From Cafeteria roenbergensis (lineage: Eukaryota > Sar > Bigyra > Bicosoecida > Cafeteriaceae), in assembly GCA_008330645.1 (NCBI GenBank), contig VLTN01000065.1:1-64000 (forward strand): 64,000 nt of DNA, given 5' to 3'. The position numbers and the translations under genes were made by a program. Within the stretch, counting starts at the first letter, position 1; every line of letters begins with the position of its first letter. The notes beneath the pieces were generated by a model that saw only the letters and a program-made list of their open reading frames with translations, was not told where the DNA came from and did no database searches. Of this stretch, positions 9,492-19,800 are shown piece after piece.

Positions 9492-11341
9492 TCACGACAA
9501 AACTTGCACCGGTTGCGAGTCGACTGCTTGCGTCCCGCGGGCGAAGAGCTCGCGCAGCAATAGCGGCGGGTCGGCGCCTCTCACCTCAACCAGCTCGGCA
9601 TCGCCGCGGAAGGCAGCCAGGCTCGCGGCAAGTCTGGCAACCAGCGGGAGCTCTGCCGGCTTTGGCATGCTGGCGATGCTCCGCAGCGCGTTCGAGGCGG
9701 CGGCCGCTGGCAAGCCAGTGAGCGCCGCCAGCGCAGCAGGGGAGAGGACAGCCTGTCTTGTGTCTGCGCCGCTTGCAATCGCGGCGGAGAGCTTGGCCAC
9801 GCCCCCGCCGGACACGTCAACGCGCAGCCCGGAAAAGGTGACCGCCCGCTCGGTCCAAGGCTGAGACGCGGACAGCGCTGGAGCTGCCGACGAGCGCCTC
9901 GGGTCGTCCGTGGCCCCGCTGAGCCGTCCGCCTTCGCCATCGTCGTCGGCATCGTCGGTGCCTTGCGCCGGACGCCCGCCGTCCCCGCCCGGCAGTTGCG
10001 GGTCGTCGTCCAGCGCGATGACTGGCGTGGCTGGGTCGTCATGTTCTTCCTCGTCGTCAAAGTCGTCCAGCGCCGCCCAGTCAACGTCCACGTCGTCCAG
10101 CCCGTCCTCCGCTCCCCCCGTGGCGCGAGCGAGGTCGCCGCCCCGACTGTCGTCGCCGGCATCGCCCCCGAGGCTGACTGCAGACGACGAGGACGACGAG
10201 GATGACGCCCCTCCGTGCCGTTGGGCTGTCGCAGTAGCCTCGGCTGCCTCCGCCTCAGCCAGCGCTGCCAGTGCCTCCGCGTCCTCGTCGTCCTCCTCCA
10301 GGTCAAAGTCAACATCTGGACCCGCTGCCGACGAGCGGGGCTGTGCCCCCCCCGCAGTGCCCCCGGGGGCGCGTATCGACGACGTGTGGGCGGTGTCACT
10401 GGGCGGAAGCACATCAGCGGCAGAGGCGGCAGCCGCAGAGCCTGCCGTACCGGCAGCGCTGGCGCTGGTTGCGGCCTGGGCAGCGCCATGTCCGGCTTGC
10501 GCGGGAGCCGCGGAGCTGCTGGACAGCCCAGTGGCAGCGCGGCCGAGGGGCGCGGCGGCTGGGCCGCCCAGCACGAGGCAGCACTCGGGCCGCAGCATCA
10601 GGACCCCCCGCCGCGATGTGGCACCGCGCACAAGCAACTTGAGCCCCACAGCGCTCGTGCCCGCACAGAGGCCAGCGACGGGCACCTGCCTGCGCGCTCA
10701 TTCGGCCGCAGCAACAAGGGAACATGACATTCGCGCATGGGAGGGGGGCGCACGGGCGTTCGAGGGGATCGCTGGCATGTCGGCAGCAGGTTTTCCTGGC
10801 ACATGCGATCGTGCAACGGCCTGCCGCCGTCGCGGCCACCAGCCAGCGCAGGCCGAACCAGCCCCACAATCACGCGCACACCAACCAGGCGCATTCTGCC
10901 GCTGTCTCACTCGATCGCAGCGCATCTCGTGCCCTTTGCGTCAACAAGCAGCAGCTTCAGCAGCCGCTGGTGGCTGTCGCCCTCGTCGCCGTCGCCCTGG
11001 TCATCCGCGCCCTCGCCAGCGGCGGAAAAGTTCGAGGTCTCGAGAAGCGGCGGTGCCCGAAGCTGGGGCTCCGAGGTGTTGACAGCTGAGAGCACCTCCA
11101 GCAGCACTGCAGGGCTGGGCGGCAGCACGCGCTTGAGCGCTGCCTCAAGCCCAGCGGGCAGCACCCCTCTGTCCCAGGGCGCCCACAAGGCAAGCGGGCT
11201 GCCGCACAGAACCGCTAGAACGTCTTCCCTGCTGGGCGGCGAGCGGGGGCGCTTGCGCCGAACGGCCTCAACGATGGTTGCGCGGGCGCTCTCCGGAATG
11301 CTGAGCCCAGCAGGGTCGAGGATGGACCAAACGTCTGCCAT
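9492..11341 (-). CDS. RMI1: RMI1, RecQ-mediated genome instability protein 1
   Basis: RMI1 is the OB-fold partner of topoisomerase III and a BLM/Sgs1-type RecQ helicase; it helps dissolve double Holliday junctions in the nucleus. Exon 1 is 11341-10911 and exon 2 is 10689-9492, with a GTGAGA donor and CAG acceptor. The join restores AAIEQVPVAGLCAG across the OB fold. The N-terminal helical region (DUF1767-like) is in exon 1. The OB strand signature is LKLLVRGATSRRGVLML then LRPECCLVLGG, matching the family's Gly-Val-Leu-x-Leu and Leu-Gly-Gly pattern. A long acidic region (about 10330-9940) follows, and the C-terminal part has no recognised domain. The total is 542 residues, near the animal length. 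The ATG at 11341 is preferred over an open frame reaching 11539, because a divergent gene starts at 11522. Confidence 0.82.
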
Positions 11342-11521
11342 CCCCGCCCAGCCGCTCCGCACGCGCGTCCCCGAAAACAGAAGCCGCGCGCCTGCCGGTT
11401 CTCTGGGTGTGCGCCGCCGCACCGCCTGGACGCGCTCGCCGGCAGAGCAGTTTGAATTGCAGTTGCGCAGCCCCGGCCCACACGCAGCCACTGAGGACGC
11501 ACAGTCCCCAGCCCCGCAGGA
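11342..11521. promoter_or_regulatory. divergent promoter region, RMI1 / NUDT15-like
   Basis: Only 180 bp separate the two opposing ATG codons, the shortest such gap in the window. A shared bidirectional promoter is inferred. No core element was recognised. Confidence 0.45.
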
Positions 11522-12271
11522 ATGCCCGGACAGGTCCACGTTGGAGTCGGGGTAGTGGTTTGGGCCCCATCAACGGGCGGGGCCGCCGTGCCTGGCCCGC
11601 TTCCCAAGCCAGACGACTTGGTGCTCGTTGGCCGGCGCAAGGGCTCCCACGGCGCAGGCCTCTGGGCACTCCCTGGCGGGTGGCTGGAGTGGGGCGAGCC
11701 GATTGACGCCGCAGGTGCCCGGGAGCTTGCCGAGGAGACGGGTATTTGCGTCTCAACGGCGGAATCGGCAGCCGAGGACATTCTTGCCGCAGCTGCCCCG
11801 GCGTGCGCGGACGCGCACAGAGCCGCGCTGGTCCGTGTTGGCGGTGTGAGCATGAGACCGCTCGCAGTTCCCGCGTGCGGGAACCTCTTCGGGGCCGATG
11901 GAGAGCCGACGAGCGGCTCGCTCGGCGGGCGAGGGCGCTCGGAGGTGAAGCTGCACACGGTGACCGTGTTCGCGGGCGTGGGGCTGCCTGGCGCAGTGCG
12001 CCCGGTCACGATGGAGCCCGACAAGACGGATGGGTGGCACTGGGTGCCGCTGCGGCGACTCGCTGCCGTGGGGACGGGGACTGCGCAAGGCCTGGCCCCA
12101 TGCACCGATGCACCATGCGGCGCTGCCTCGGCTGCGCACGGCGCTGCCCCTGCCGACGACGACGACGCCGCCGGCAGCGCGTTTGGGCCCGGTGCGAAGC
12201 TGTTCCCCGCCGCCGCGGCACTGCTCTCGTTCTGCATGTCGCAAGCAGCGGCCGAGCCCCCGAAGAGGTGA
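11522..12271 (+). CDS. Nudix hydrolase, NUDT15/MTH2-like
   Basis: The Nudix box is complete: GGWLEWGEPIDAAGA is followed by RELAEETGI, giving the GX5EX7REUXEEXGU pattern at about residues 47-70. Around it are VLVGRRKGSHGAGLWALPGG and, near residue 165, EPDKTDGWHWVPL. These are the flanking blocks of NUDT15/MTH2, which removes oxidised or otherwise modified purine nucleotides from the pool. The 249 residues exceed the roughly 160 of human NUDT15. The extra length is an insertion between the Nudix box and the EPDKTDGW block, and a C-terminal tail with a short Asp run (DDDDAAG). No intron is needed. Substrate specificity within the family cannot be settled from sequence. Confidence 0.88.
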   Translation: MPGQVHVGVGVVVWAPSTGGAAVPGPLPKPDDLVLVGRRKGSHGAGLWALPGGWLEWGEPIDAAGARELAEETGICVSTAESAAEDILAAAAPACADAHRAALVRVGGVSMRPLAVPACGNLFGADGEPTSGSLGGRGRSEVKLHTVTVFAGVGLPGAVRPVTMEPDKTDGWHWVPLRRLAAVGTGTAQGLAPCTDAPCGAASAAHGAAPADDDDAAGSAFGPGAKLFPAAAALLSFCMSQAAAEPPKR

Positions 12272-12671
12272 CTGCTCAGCGCCCATGCCCGCTTGCGCGC
12301 TTGTGACACAGCTGTGAAGGTGACGGGCGCGGCGGCGCGCGGGGCCGTTTTCCGTATTGATATGGGGCTCGCTGGCGCGCGGCCGCCGTGCACTGGTTGA
12401 AGGCGCGCGGCCACCTCTCCTCACAGACGAAACAAGCGTCCAAATTGCAGTCGTTCCCGGCCAATGCGCGGCACCTTGCAACCACAGGCGCACTCATTCG
12501 CGGGGCGCGTGGCCAAGGGGCAGTCACGCCCACGCGGACGCGTTCGACGCCGCGGCAGAGACTGGGCCCCCACTGGGCGGGCAGCTGACCGGGTGGCTCC
12601 ATGTCGGCGCCAGCCAGTGGACCAGCGCGCCAGGTGAGAGCCACGCCCGGCATCCATGCAGCCAGCCGCCG
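12272..12671. other. convergent intergenic stretch, no gene seen
   Basis: These 400 bp lie between two converging stop codons. Nothing beyond overlapping random open frames was seen. Confidence 0.5.
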
Positions 12672-14950
12672 TCAAGCAGCGGCGGAGGACCCTTGCGCGG
12701 GCTGTGGCTTCTCCTTCTCCGTCGCCAGAAGCGTGGCGAGGGTCGCCCGCACTGGGCCCGAGCGGGCCGCCAGCGTGTCAAGCTGCGCCTGGCTCATATC
12801 CCCCGCCGCCACACCGGCTCGCAAGCTGGCGACGAGCGCTGTCCACTCGTCCTCCGAGAGCCCGCCCAGGCTGCGGATCACATGCACGTAGTGATCCGCC
12901 TGCGCTGGGTTCATCGCGGCAAGCAGAGCCGGCAGCACCTCTTCGTGCGTGGCCTTGAGCAGGGCCAGGCACTTGCCCGCTGTGGCCTTGCGGACAGGAG
13001 GCGGCAGTTTCTGGAGGCGGGGGAAGAGGTTGGTCTCCTCGCCCACGAAGTGGTCCTCCACGTCGTCGCGACACTGGCGCACCTGCGCGCAAGCGGCCCA
13101 AAGCGCCGCGGTGGCCTGCGCGAGGCTGGCGGCGAGCGCGGGCGCGGCTTCGGAGGTCGAGGCGCTGGCGTCCACGTCAGACGAGCCGGCAACTCCAGCA
13201 GGGCTCTCGCTCCTTGTGGCGGGGGCGTCCGCCGGGGCGGGCGCTGCGGCGGCAGAGGCACCGGCAGCGGCGTCTGAGTCGCCCTCGGCTGCGCGAGCCG
13301 CCGCGTCGCTCTTCGCCTGGGCTGCCACTGCCTCCGCCTGCTTGGCCATGGCTGCGCGGTGCTCGACCGCAGCCTCCAGGGCTGCCGAGTGGGCCTTCTT
13401 GGCCTCGTCCACGGCGACGCGCACGTCTCCTGCTTCCGCCGCAACCGACGCGCTCTCGTCACTCGACGGCAGCAGCGCGCGCAGCGCCTCCGCCGCGGCA
13501 AGGAGACGCCGGTGGATGGCCCTGAACTCGGGGACCTCGTTCACGTGCTCGATGGTGTGCAGGGCGGTGCACCCGGGGACTGCGAGGCGGGGAGGGCAAG
13601 AGGGCTCCGGGGTGAGATGCCACGCAGGGTGAGTCTAGGCAACGGCGCCGTTATTGCAGGCAGCCCGGGCGGAGAGCAGTGACCTTTGTATGTCCCGGCA
13701 GCGACTGGGGGGCGGGTGGCGGTCGACTCACAGGCTCGCTCCAGCTCGTGGTAGATCAAGTCGTCCTCCATGACACTGTGCGCGTCGATCACAACGACGA
13801 AATGACCAAAGAGCCTGGCGAGCTTGTCCACCTTGTCGAGCGGGGGAAGGGGAGCCTTGCCGTCGGCGAAGGCGTCAATCTCGGCCAGAATGGCCTCCGC
13901 GCTGGCATGGCAGGTGGCCATTTGGCTGCGCATCGCCCCGTGCTGCATGCGCCCCACGCCGAGCGCAGGTGGCCGGGGCACCACCGAGGGCTTGGCCAGG
14001 TGCGCCACGAACGCGCTGCGGGGCATCTCGAGGCCCGCGGCCGCAAGCATGCGGTTGATGTCCGCAGCGACGGCGCTGCACAGCGGGAAGCTCCCGGGCT
14101 TGTCCATCACCTTGAACCAGCGGCAGTGGCTGGCAGCCGGGGCGAGCCACAGGAGCACCGCGGCTGCAGCACCCACCTCGGCCGCCGTCCATTCTGCGGT
14201 GCCGGTGGTCCCGCGGCCTTCCACCAAGGCTTCGACCCTGTTGAGCAGGGCCTTGGCCTGAGGGCGGAGGGCCTTCTGGGCGGGGGGCGCCGGCTTGAGC
14301 AGGATGCCGGCCTGCGCGGCGGCTCAGCGGCGAGGGAACGGGTCAGGCGGACTTATCGGCGAGGCGATGGCGTGTCCATCACGCGGCCGGAGCAGGCGCG
14401 GCTGCGTGCGCGCGCGCTTGCCCGCCCCAGGAAGCTAGGGTCGAGCGGCACTCGCTCACAAAAACGCTGGCCGCTTCACTGAGCGCCACGAGCAAGTCGC
14501 CCGGCGGGCCCCTGTCCGCCTTGGAGGTCCACTTGGCCAGCAGCTCTTTGTCCGCCGAGAGCTGCTCCAGGGTGGGCGGGGCCCGGCTGATGCCGCCGAG
14601 CGCGACGGAGGGGCCGGCGGCCTGCGACTTCGGGCGACGCGGCGACAACCAGTCTCGCGATCGCTACCACCATCAGGGCCGTGGCCTTCTCGAGGCCCCT
14701 CGCGCGGAGTCTGACCCCGCCGGGGCCTTCAGCGGCGGGCAAGCTGCGCGCTTCTGGTGCGGAGGTCACAGGCGAGGCCGCACCAGGCCGCCGCTCCCCC
14801 ACTCACGTCGGCGTTGTGGATGCACTCCACTCCAAGCTTGCTCGCGATGGCCGCCGCCGTGCGCGTGAAGAGGTCGCAATCGTGCAGGCCGGACACGGTC
14901 ACCGGCAGATGGGCGCCAGGCGACATGGGCTGAGAGGCGCAGATCCCCAT
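12672..14950 (-). CDS. hemerythrin-domain protein with N-myristoylation motif
   Basis: Four exons join in frame: 14950-14807, 14621-14460, 14311-13732 and 13579-12672. Donors are GTGAGT, GTGAGC and GTGAGT. The product is 597 residues. It begins MGICASQP, a good myristoylation signal (Gly2, Ser6) with Cys4 available for palmitoylation. Residues about 70-150 (ending TAAEVGAAAAVLLWLAPA) look helical and resemble a GST C-terminal fold, which is inference only. The hemerythrin part has HSVMEDDLIYHEL, then HTIEHVNE across the third splice, then after an Ala-rich insertion HFVGEETNLFPRL and THEEVLPAL. This gives two sets of His/Glu ligand helices, so either one interrupted domain or two tandem domains. 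Hemerythrin domains bind a di-iron centre and sense or carry oxygen or iron. A membrane-anchored oxygen or iron sensor is a guess. Confidence 0.75.
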
Positions 14951-15306
14951 GATGCTCGGGCGCTGCGGTGTGTGCAAGGCGATGTCGCAACGGCCGAAGC
15001 CGGGCTCTGTCCGCGTGGCAAACGCTCCCCGAGCTCCGCGTCGGCGACCGCTGCCGGGGCTGCGGGCGTCATCGCGGCCTCCCAGAGCAAGCACTTTGTG
15101 ATGCGGGGCCGCGCCCATGCCTGCCGCGGCGCCACCGCCAACGGGGCAGGCGCAAACGCAACTTATGCCCGCGGCAGCTCGCGCACGCAACGCAGAATCA
15201 CGGCGGAAAACGAGGGCGAATGCTAGCCCGCCCTGGTGAACGCAGGCTCCGTTTCGGGCGGCAAAGGAATCCGAGACGAGCGAGCAAAGACACTCAGATC
15301 GCAGCA
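14951..15306. other. intergenic, no gene seen
   Basis: These 356 bp separate the stop of the upstream phosphatase gene from the start of the hemerythrin gene, both minus strand. The stretch should hold the hemerythrin promoter. No element was recognised. Confidence 0.45.
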
Positions 15307-16836
15307 TTAAAACCCGGTGACGCTGTTGCGCCGCATTTGCCGTCGCCGGGTTGAGGGGCCCTCGGCACTTGCCCCGCTGGCGTACCAGAACGCGCCGTGG
15401 CGCTCCGCCTCAGGGTCCTCGTCGGGCTCCGCCAGGTCCTGAGTCGTTTGGGGCGACGCGGGGGGCGGCGGGGACGCAGCTGCACGGGCTCTGGGGGCCT
15501 GGCGCGGCGAGGACGAGGCACCAGCAGCCGGCGCGGTCAGCACGCCGGCGACCGAAGCCACGCGCGAGTGGGTTGACGCCCCGCCCGTCCCACGAGGGGC
15601 GACCAGGCTCCCTGCGACGGGGGTGCGCGGGTGAAAGGGGCGCACGGCCGCCGCTGGCCCCGCCGAGGGCTGCGTGGCCTGGGGCGCGCCGCTGCCCGTG
15701 ACGACAGCGACGGTAGGGGTCGCCGGGCGTCGCGAAAAGAAGGGCGCGGGGCGAGGGGGGCCCGCTACCGCCTGGGGTCCGTCACGCGCCGCCGCGGATA
15801 AGGACCGAGTGTGGTCCAGGCCGAAGCCGGGCAGCGCGGGGGTGCCCGGTCCTCCCCGTGAGGACCCTGATGTCGAGCCAGCGTGGGGGGTGGAGGGCGC
15901 AGGGGACGGCTTGCGGCGAGCGAAGAACGGCTGCGCCCTGCTGGAGCGCGCCGAGGCGGCCGGCGCGTTGCCGCCGGCATCGGGCGTCGGTAGCCCGCTG
16001 CGAAGACCTCGGCCGGCGCCGGCGCCCGAGCCGGAGCTGGCGGGGCTGGGCGGGCGAAGAGCCGGCGGGATGGTGGTGGCGATGCTGAGGCTGGAGGGCC
16101 GGATCGGGGTGGTCGAGCCCCGGGCCATGACCCGGCGAGGCCCTGCGCCCCTGCGGCCCGCTATGCCCCCCGTGGACTTTCCAGAGAGCTTGCTTCCGAT
16201 CCCGCCCTTGGCCTGGCTGCCGCTGCCTGCCGTCCCGGAGCCGTAACGGGCCTCCCAAACGTTGGGGTTGATGCAGCCGCTGGTTGCAGCCACCAGGCCG
16301 GTGACAGAGAGGGTGGGGAGGCACGCGGCGGGGTCCTCGCCGGGCCCAAGGCCGGCCTTGTCGTCGTCGTCGAGGTGGAGGAGGCCGTGCTCGTAGAGCG
16401 TCTTCTCGAACCGCTGGAGCTGGGCGAAGAAGCCGAAGTTGGGCGACACGACCGCCCGCCGCGCCCGGACGTGCGCAAACGAACGTCGCAGGCTCCACCC
16501 CGTGACGCGCATCACGAGCGCGATGACGATGGTGGCGCTTCTCGAGGCCCCGGCCTGACAGTGCACGAACACCGGGACGGGGAAGGGGGCCGGGAGCGGG
16601 GGCGCGCGGGCCCGGGGCGCGCCCGTCGCCTGTCCGTCGCGGCCGTCGCCCAGCGATGACTCCGCACGGCTGCCGTCAACGCTGGCCCACGAGTCTCCCG
16701 CGCTCGCCCGGGCGCCGTCCGCCGGCTCGGGAAGCACGCCCGGGGCTCCGTCGCCGCCAAAGAGCTCGCTGCAGTCAGATGGGGCGGGGGGCGTCTCGCC
16801 CTCGGCGCGAGCGCACACCGCAAAGCCTCGGTCGCT

Positions 16837-16883
<47 letters not shown>

Positions 16884-19800
16884 TGCCGCTGCGGGCGCGC
16901 GCCACGCCTCCATGCCCGCTTGACGCCGGGGAGCGCTGGTCTTCACGTGCAACGCAAGCTGCCGCTGCGATGCCGCCGAATGCAGCCATGCCTGCCTCGC
17001 TGACGCTGCGGCCGATTCGGGCGGGACCAGGGTGGCGAGCGGGCTTGGCGTGGCTCTGCCCCGGCTTCGTGCCCGCTACGCCGCCGGCACCTGCGCCGCC
17101 CGGCGCTGCGTTTTGGCCAAGGTCGTCCCCGCAGGTGGAGGGAACTGGACTCCCCGCGGGAGTGGATGCAGCGCCGCGCCCCGACATGCTCTTGCCCTCC
17201 CACGCGGAGCCAGCGGCCGTGGCGCTCTGGCTGGCAGCCCCCGGGAGGAGCGCGCTCGCCGCGCGGGAGCTGCCGCCGTCCTCGTCCGCGCCGCCTTCCT
17301 CGCACAGCTCCTCGTCGCCGTCACTGTCGCCGTCGCCGTCGTCCTCCTCGTCCTCGTCCTCGTCGTCCTCCTCGTCCACACTCTGTTCAACGCCTCGGTT
17401 CGCGCCATCGCCCGAGCGCGGCAGAGGCTCCGAGCCCCCACTCGATGCACAGGGCGCGCCAGCTCTGCCGGAGCCGCTCGGGCGCCGACAGCCCACATCG
17501 GCGCCGCCCCCCGTGCTGCTGCCAGCGGACCGGCCGTCCTCGCTGTCGGAGACCACCCCCACAGCGTCCGGCAGCAGTCCGCCGGAGGCCGCCGCCGGCT
17601 CCTCCAGCGCTGACATGCCCCCGACCCCCAGAATGGGCGCCGCGATGGAGGCTGCGGAGAGGGGCAGGTCGGCCTCCTCGGGCGCGAAGTGGGGCGTTGT
17701 GGCGCCCTCCATCGCGCCCGCTTCCGGTGTCGAGAAGGCCGACTCGCCGCCGTCGCTGCCCGTGTCGCCGTGCTCGCCGAGACCCACCAAGACGCGGCGG
17801 CCCACCGCGCGAAGGCGGTGGACCGACCTGTCGATGACGAACTGAAGCCGGAGCCGGGTGGTGTGGATTCCCGGGCCAGCGGGGGCAGGGCCGGGGTTGA
17901 ACGGGGAGCCCTCCCCTCCGATCGGGCCGGGCTGGCCGCAACAGCCGGGCCCGGATCGAGCTTGGGCCTGCCGCTTGCCAGCGCTGCCAAACGCCTCCAC
18001 GGCCCTTTTGGCCGCTGCAACGGCCTTGGGGCTGGCGCCGGGGAAGCCGCCTTGCACGAGGGGGGCGCCGATGGGCGATGCAGGGTCTGCCGCTGGATCG
18101 TCAGCGCGCGTCGCTCGCAGCCCGTCGAGCTGATCCCGCGCACCGGCCGACAGAGGCGGCAGGGCCGCAGCTCCGGCGGGCGTGCTGCTGGCGCTCCCGA
18201 CCGCTTCTGCAGAGCCTGCGGCCTTCGGCGTGCCAGCCGCCTGCGCGGATTGGGCAACGCTCGCTGCCGCTCTCTCGCTGGCTTCCGCTGCGGCCACCAC
18301 GGCTGTGCCGGCAGTGGGGGCTGCCCAGTCACCTGACATGGACAGCGAGAGCTGGGGAACCAGCGACGGCGAGGACGGGGCTCCGGCCGGCGTGCCGGCA
18401 GCGCTCGAGCCAGCCGCCGAGGAGAGCGGCGTGCCCGTGCCGGACACAGACCCCTCCCGCGAGCCGTTGGCAGCCGCCAGCGACGTGGCCTCGCTAGGCG
18501 TCGCGTCGCCCATCGACGTCAAGTCGACGTCTCGGCGACCGGATCTCGACGTCGACGAGGCCAAGGACGAAGGCGGGGCCGGCCGCGACAGCGACGCACC
18601 TCGTGAGCTGAGGGGCTTGGAGAGGGCGCCGCTGCCACGAGCGCGAGCAGAGGCTCCTGGCGGCGTCGCCGCCGCTGCCGATGCCGCTGCTGCGGCCGCC
18701 GCTGCCGCCTCCCCCTCCGGAATGTGGTCTTGGAGGCGCAGCCCGGCCACCGTGGGCTGCGCGTGGGCGGGGAGCATGGCGAACCTGAAGAAGTACGGGT
18801 CCGGGCACCGGCTGAAGGCCAGGGACTCGGAGGGGGCGTCCTTGATTGGGATGACCACAGTGTCCAGCCCCGCTCCTAGTTGCGGCCTGAGTTCGCAGGA
18901 CACCATGACAACTCTGTGAATTTGCCGGGCACGCAGCGCCTCGACGTTTCGGGCTGCCCGCGCGTCCCCCAGGTAGAGCCCTGGCAGGATCTGGTCCGGG
19001 ACGCCCGTGACGAGCTGCACGCCTCGCTTGGCCTTGACGGCGGCAGGCACGCGGGTGAGCGGGTTGTCCTCCACGTCCACGATCGTGAGCGCCGGCAGAT
19101 CGGCGAGCTCTGCCGGGAGGGACCGAAGCTGGTTGCGGTTGAGGCGGAGGCGCACGAGAGCGGAGAGCTCCGAGACGGTTGGCAGGAGCACCTCCACGCC
19201 GCAGCCGGTGAGGTCCACGTGGGCGAGGTTGGGGAGCAGGCGGGAGCCCGCCGCGGATCCGGCGTGCGACCCAGCGTAGGAGCCGGCGTAGGAGCCGGCG
19301 TGGGATCCCCCCGAGATGTGGCCCCCGCGCTGCTGGAGGCTCTGAGCGTGCGTCTGGGAGGAGGATGCGGCCGAGAGCGCCCTGGAGTGGGCGTTCCACC
19401 CGAGGGCGAACCCGGCCGAGCGGGAGGGCCTGTGCGCCGGGCCGACGGCGCGGTCGTCGCGGGCTGGGGGCGAGGTGGGGCGGGTGGAGGAGGGCGGGAG
19501 GGACCTGTGGGACACCCCTCCGACGACCATGGTGCTCCTGTCCGCGCTGGTGGAGTGACGCACGGCAGAGCAGCTCTCGTCCCTGCCGGCGCCGGCCGCT
19601 CCCACTGCGAGCCCTGCGGGGTCAGGGCCGCGACCGGGGGCGGCGGCGGCCTCTGAGGCGCTGCTCCTTGCGGCGGGGCTGCCGGCCGCAGACGCTGCGG
19701 CCGGCCGTTGCGAAGGCGGCGCACCAGCGCCGGTGCTGACGCCGGACCCGGCCGCGCGGCCATCCCGCCCGCCCGGCGTGCGACCGAAAGACGGAAGCGC

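Noticed and set aside
17076-18332. Additional long frames inside the phosphatase exon
   Set aside because: The phosphatase frame carries the catalytic motifs on both sides, and the alternates show no similarity.
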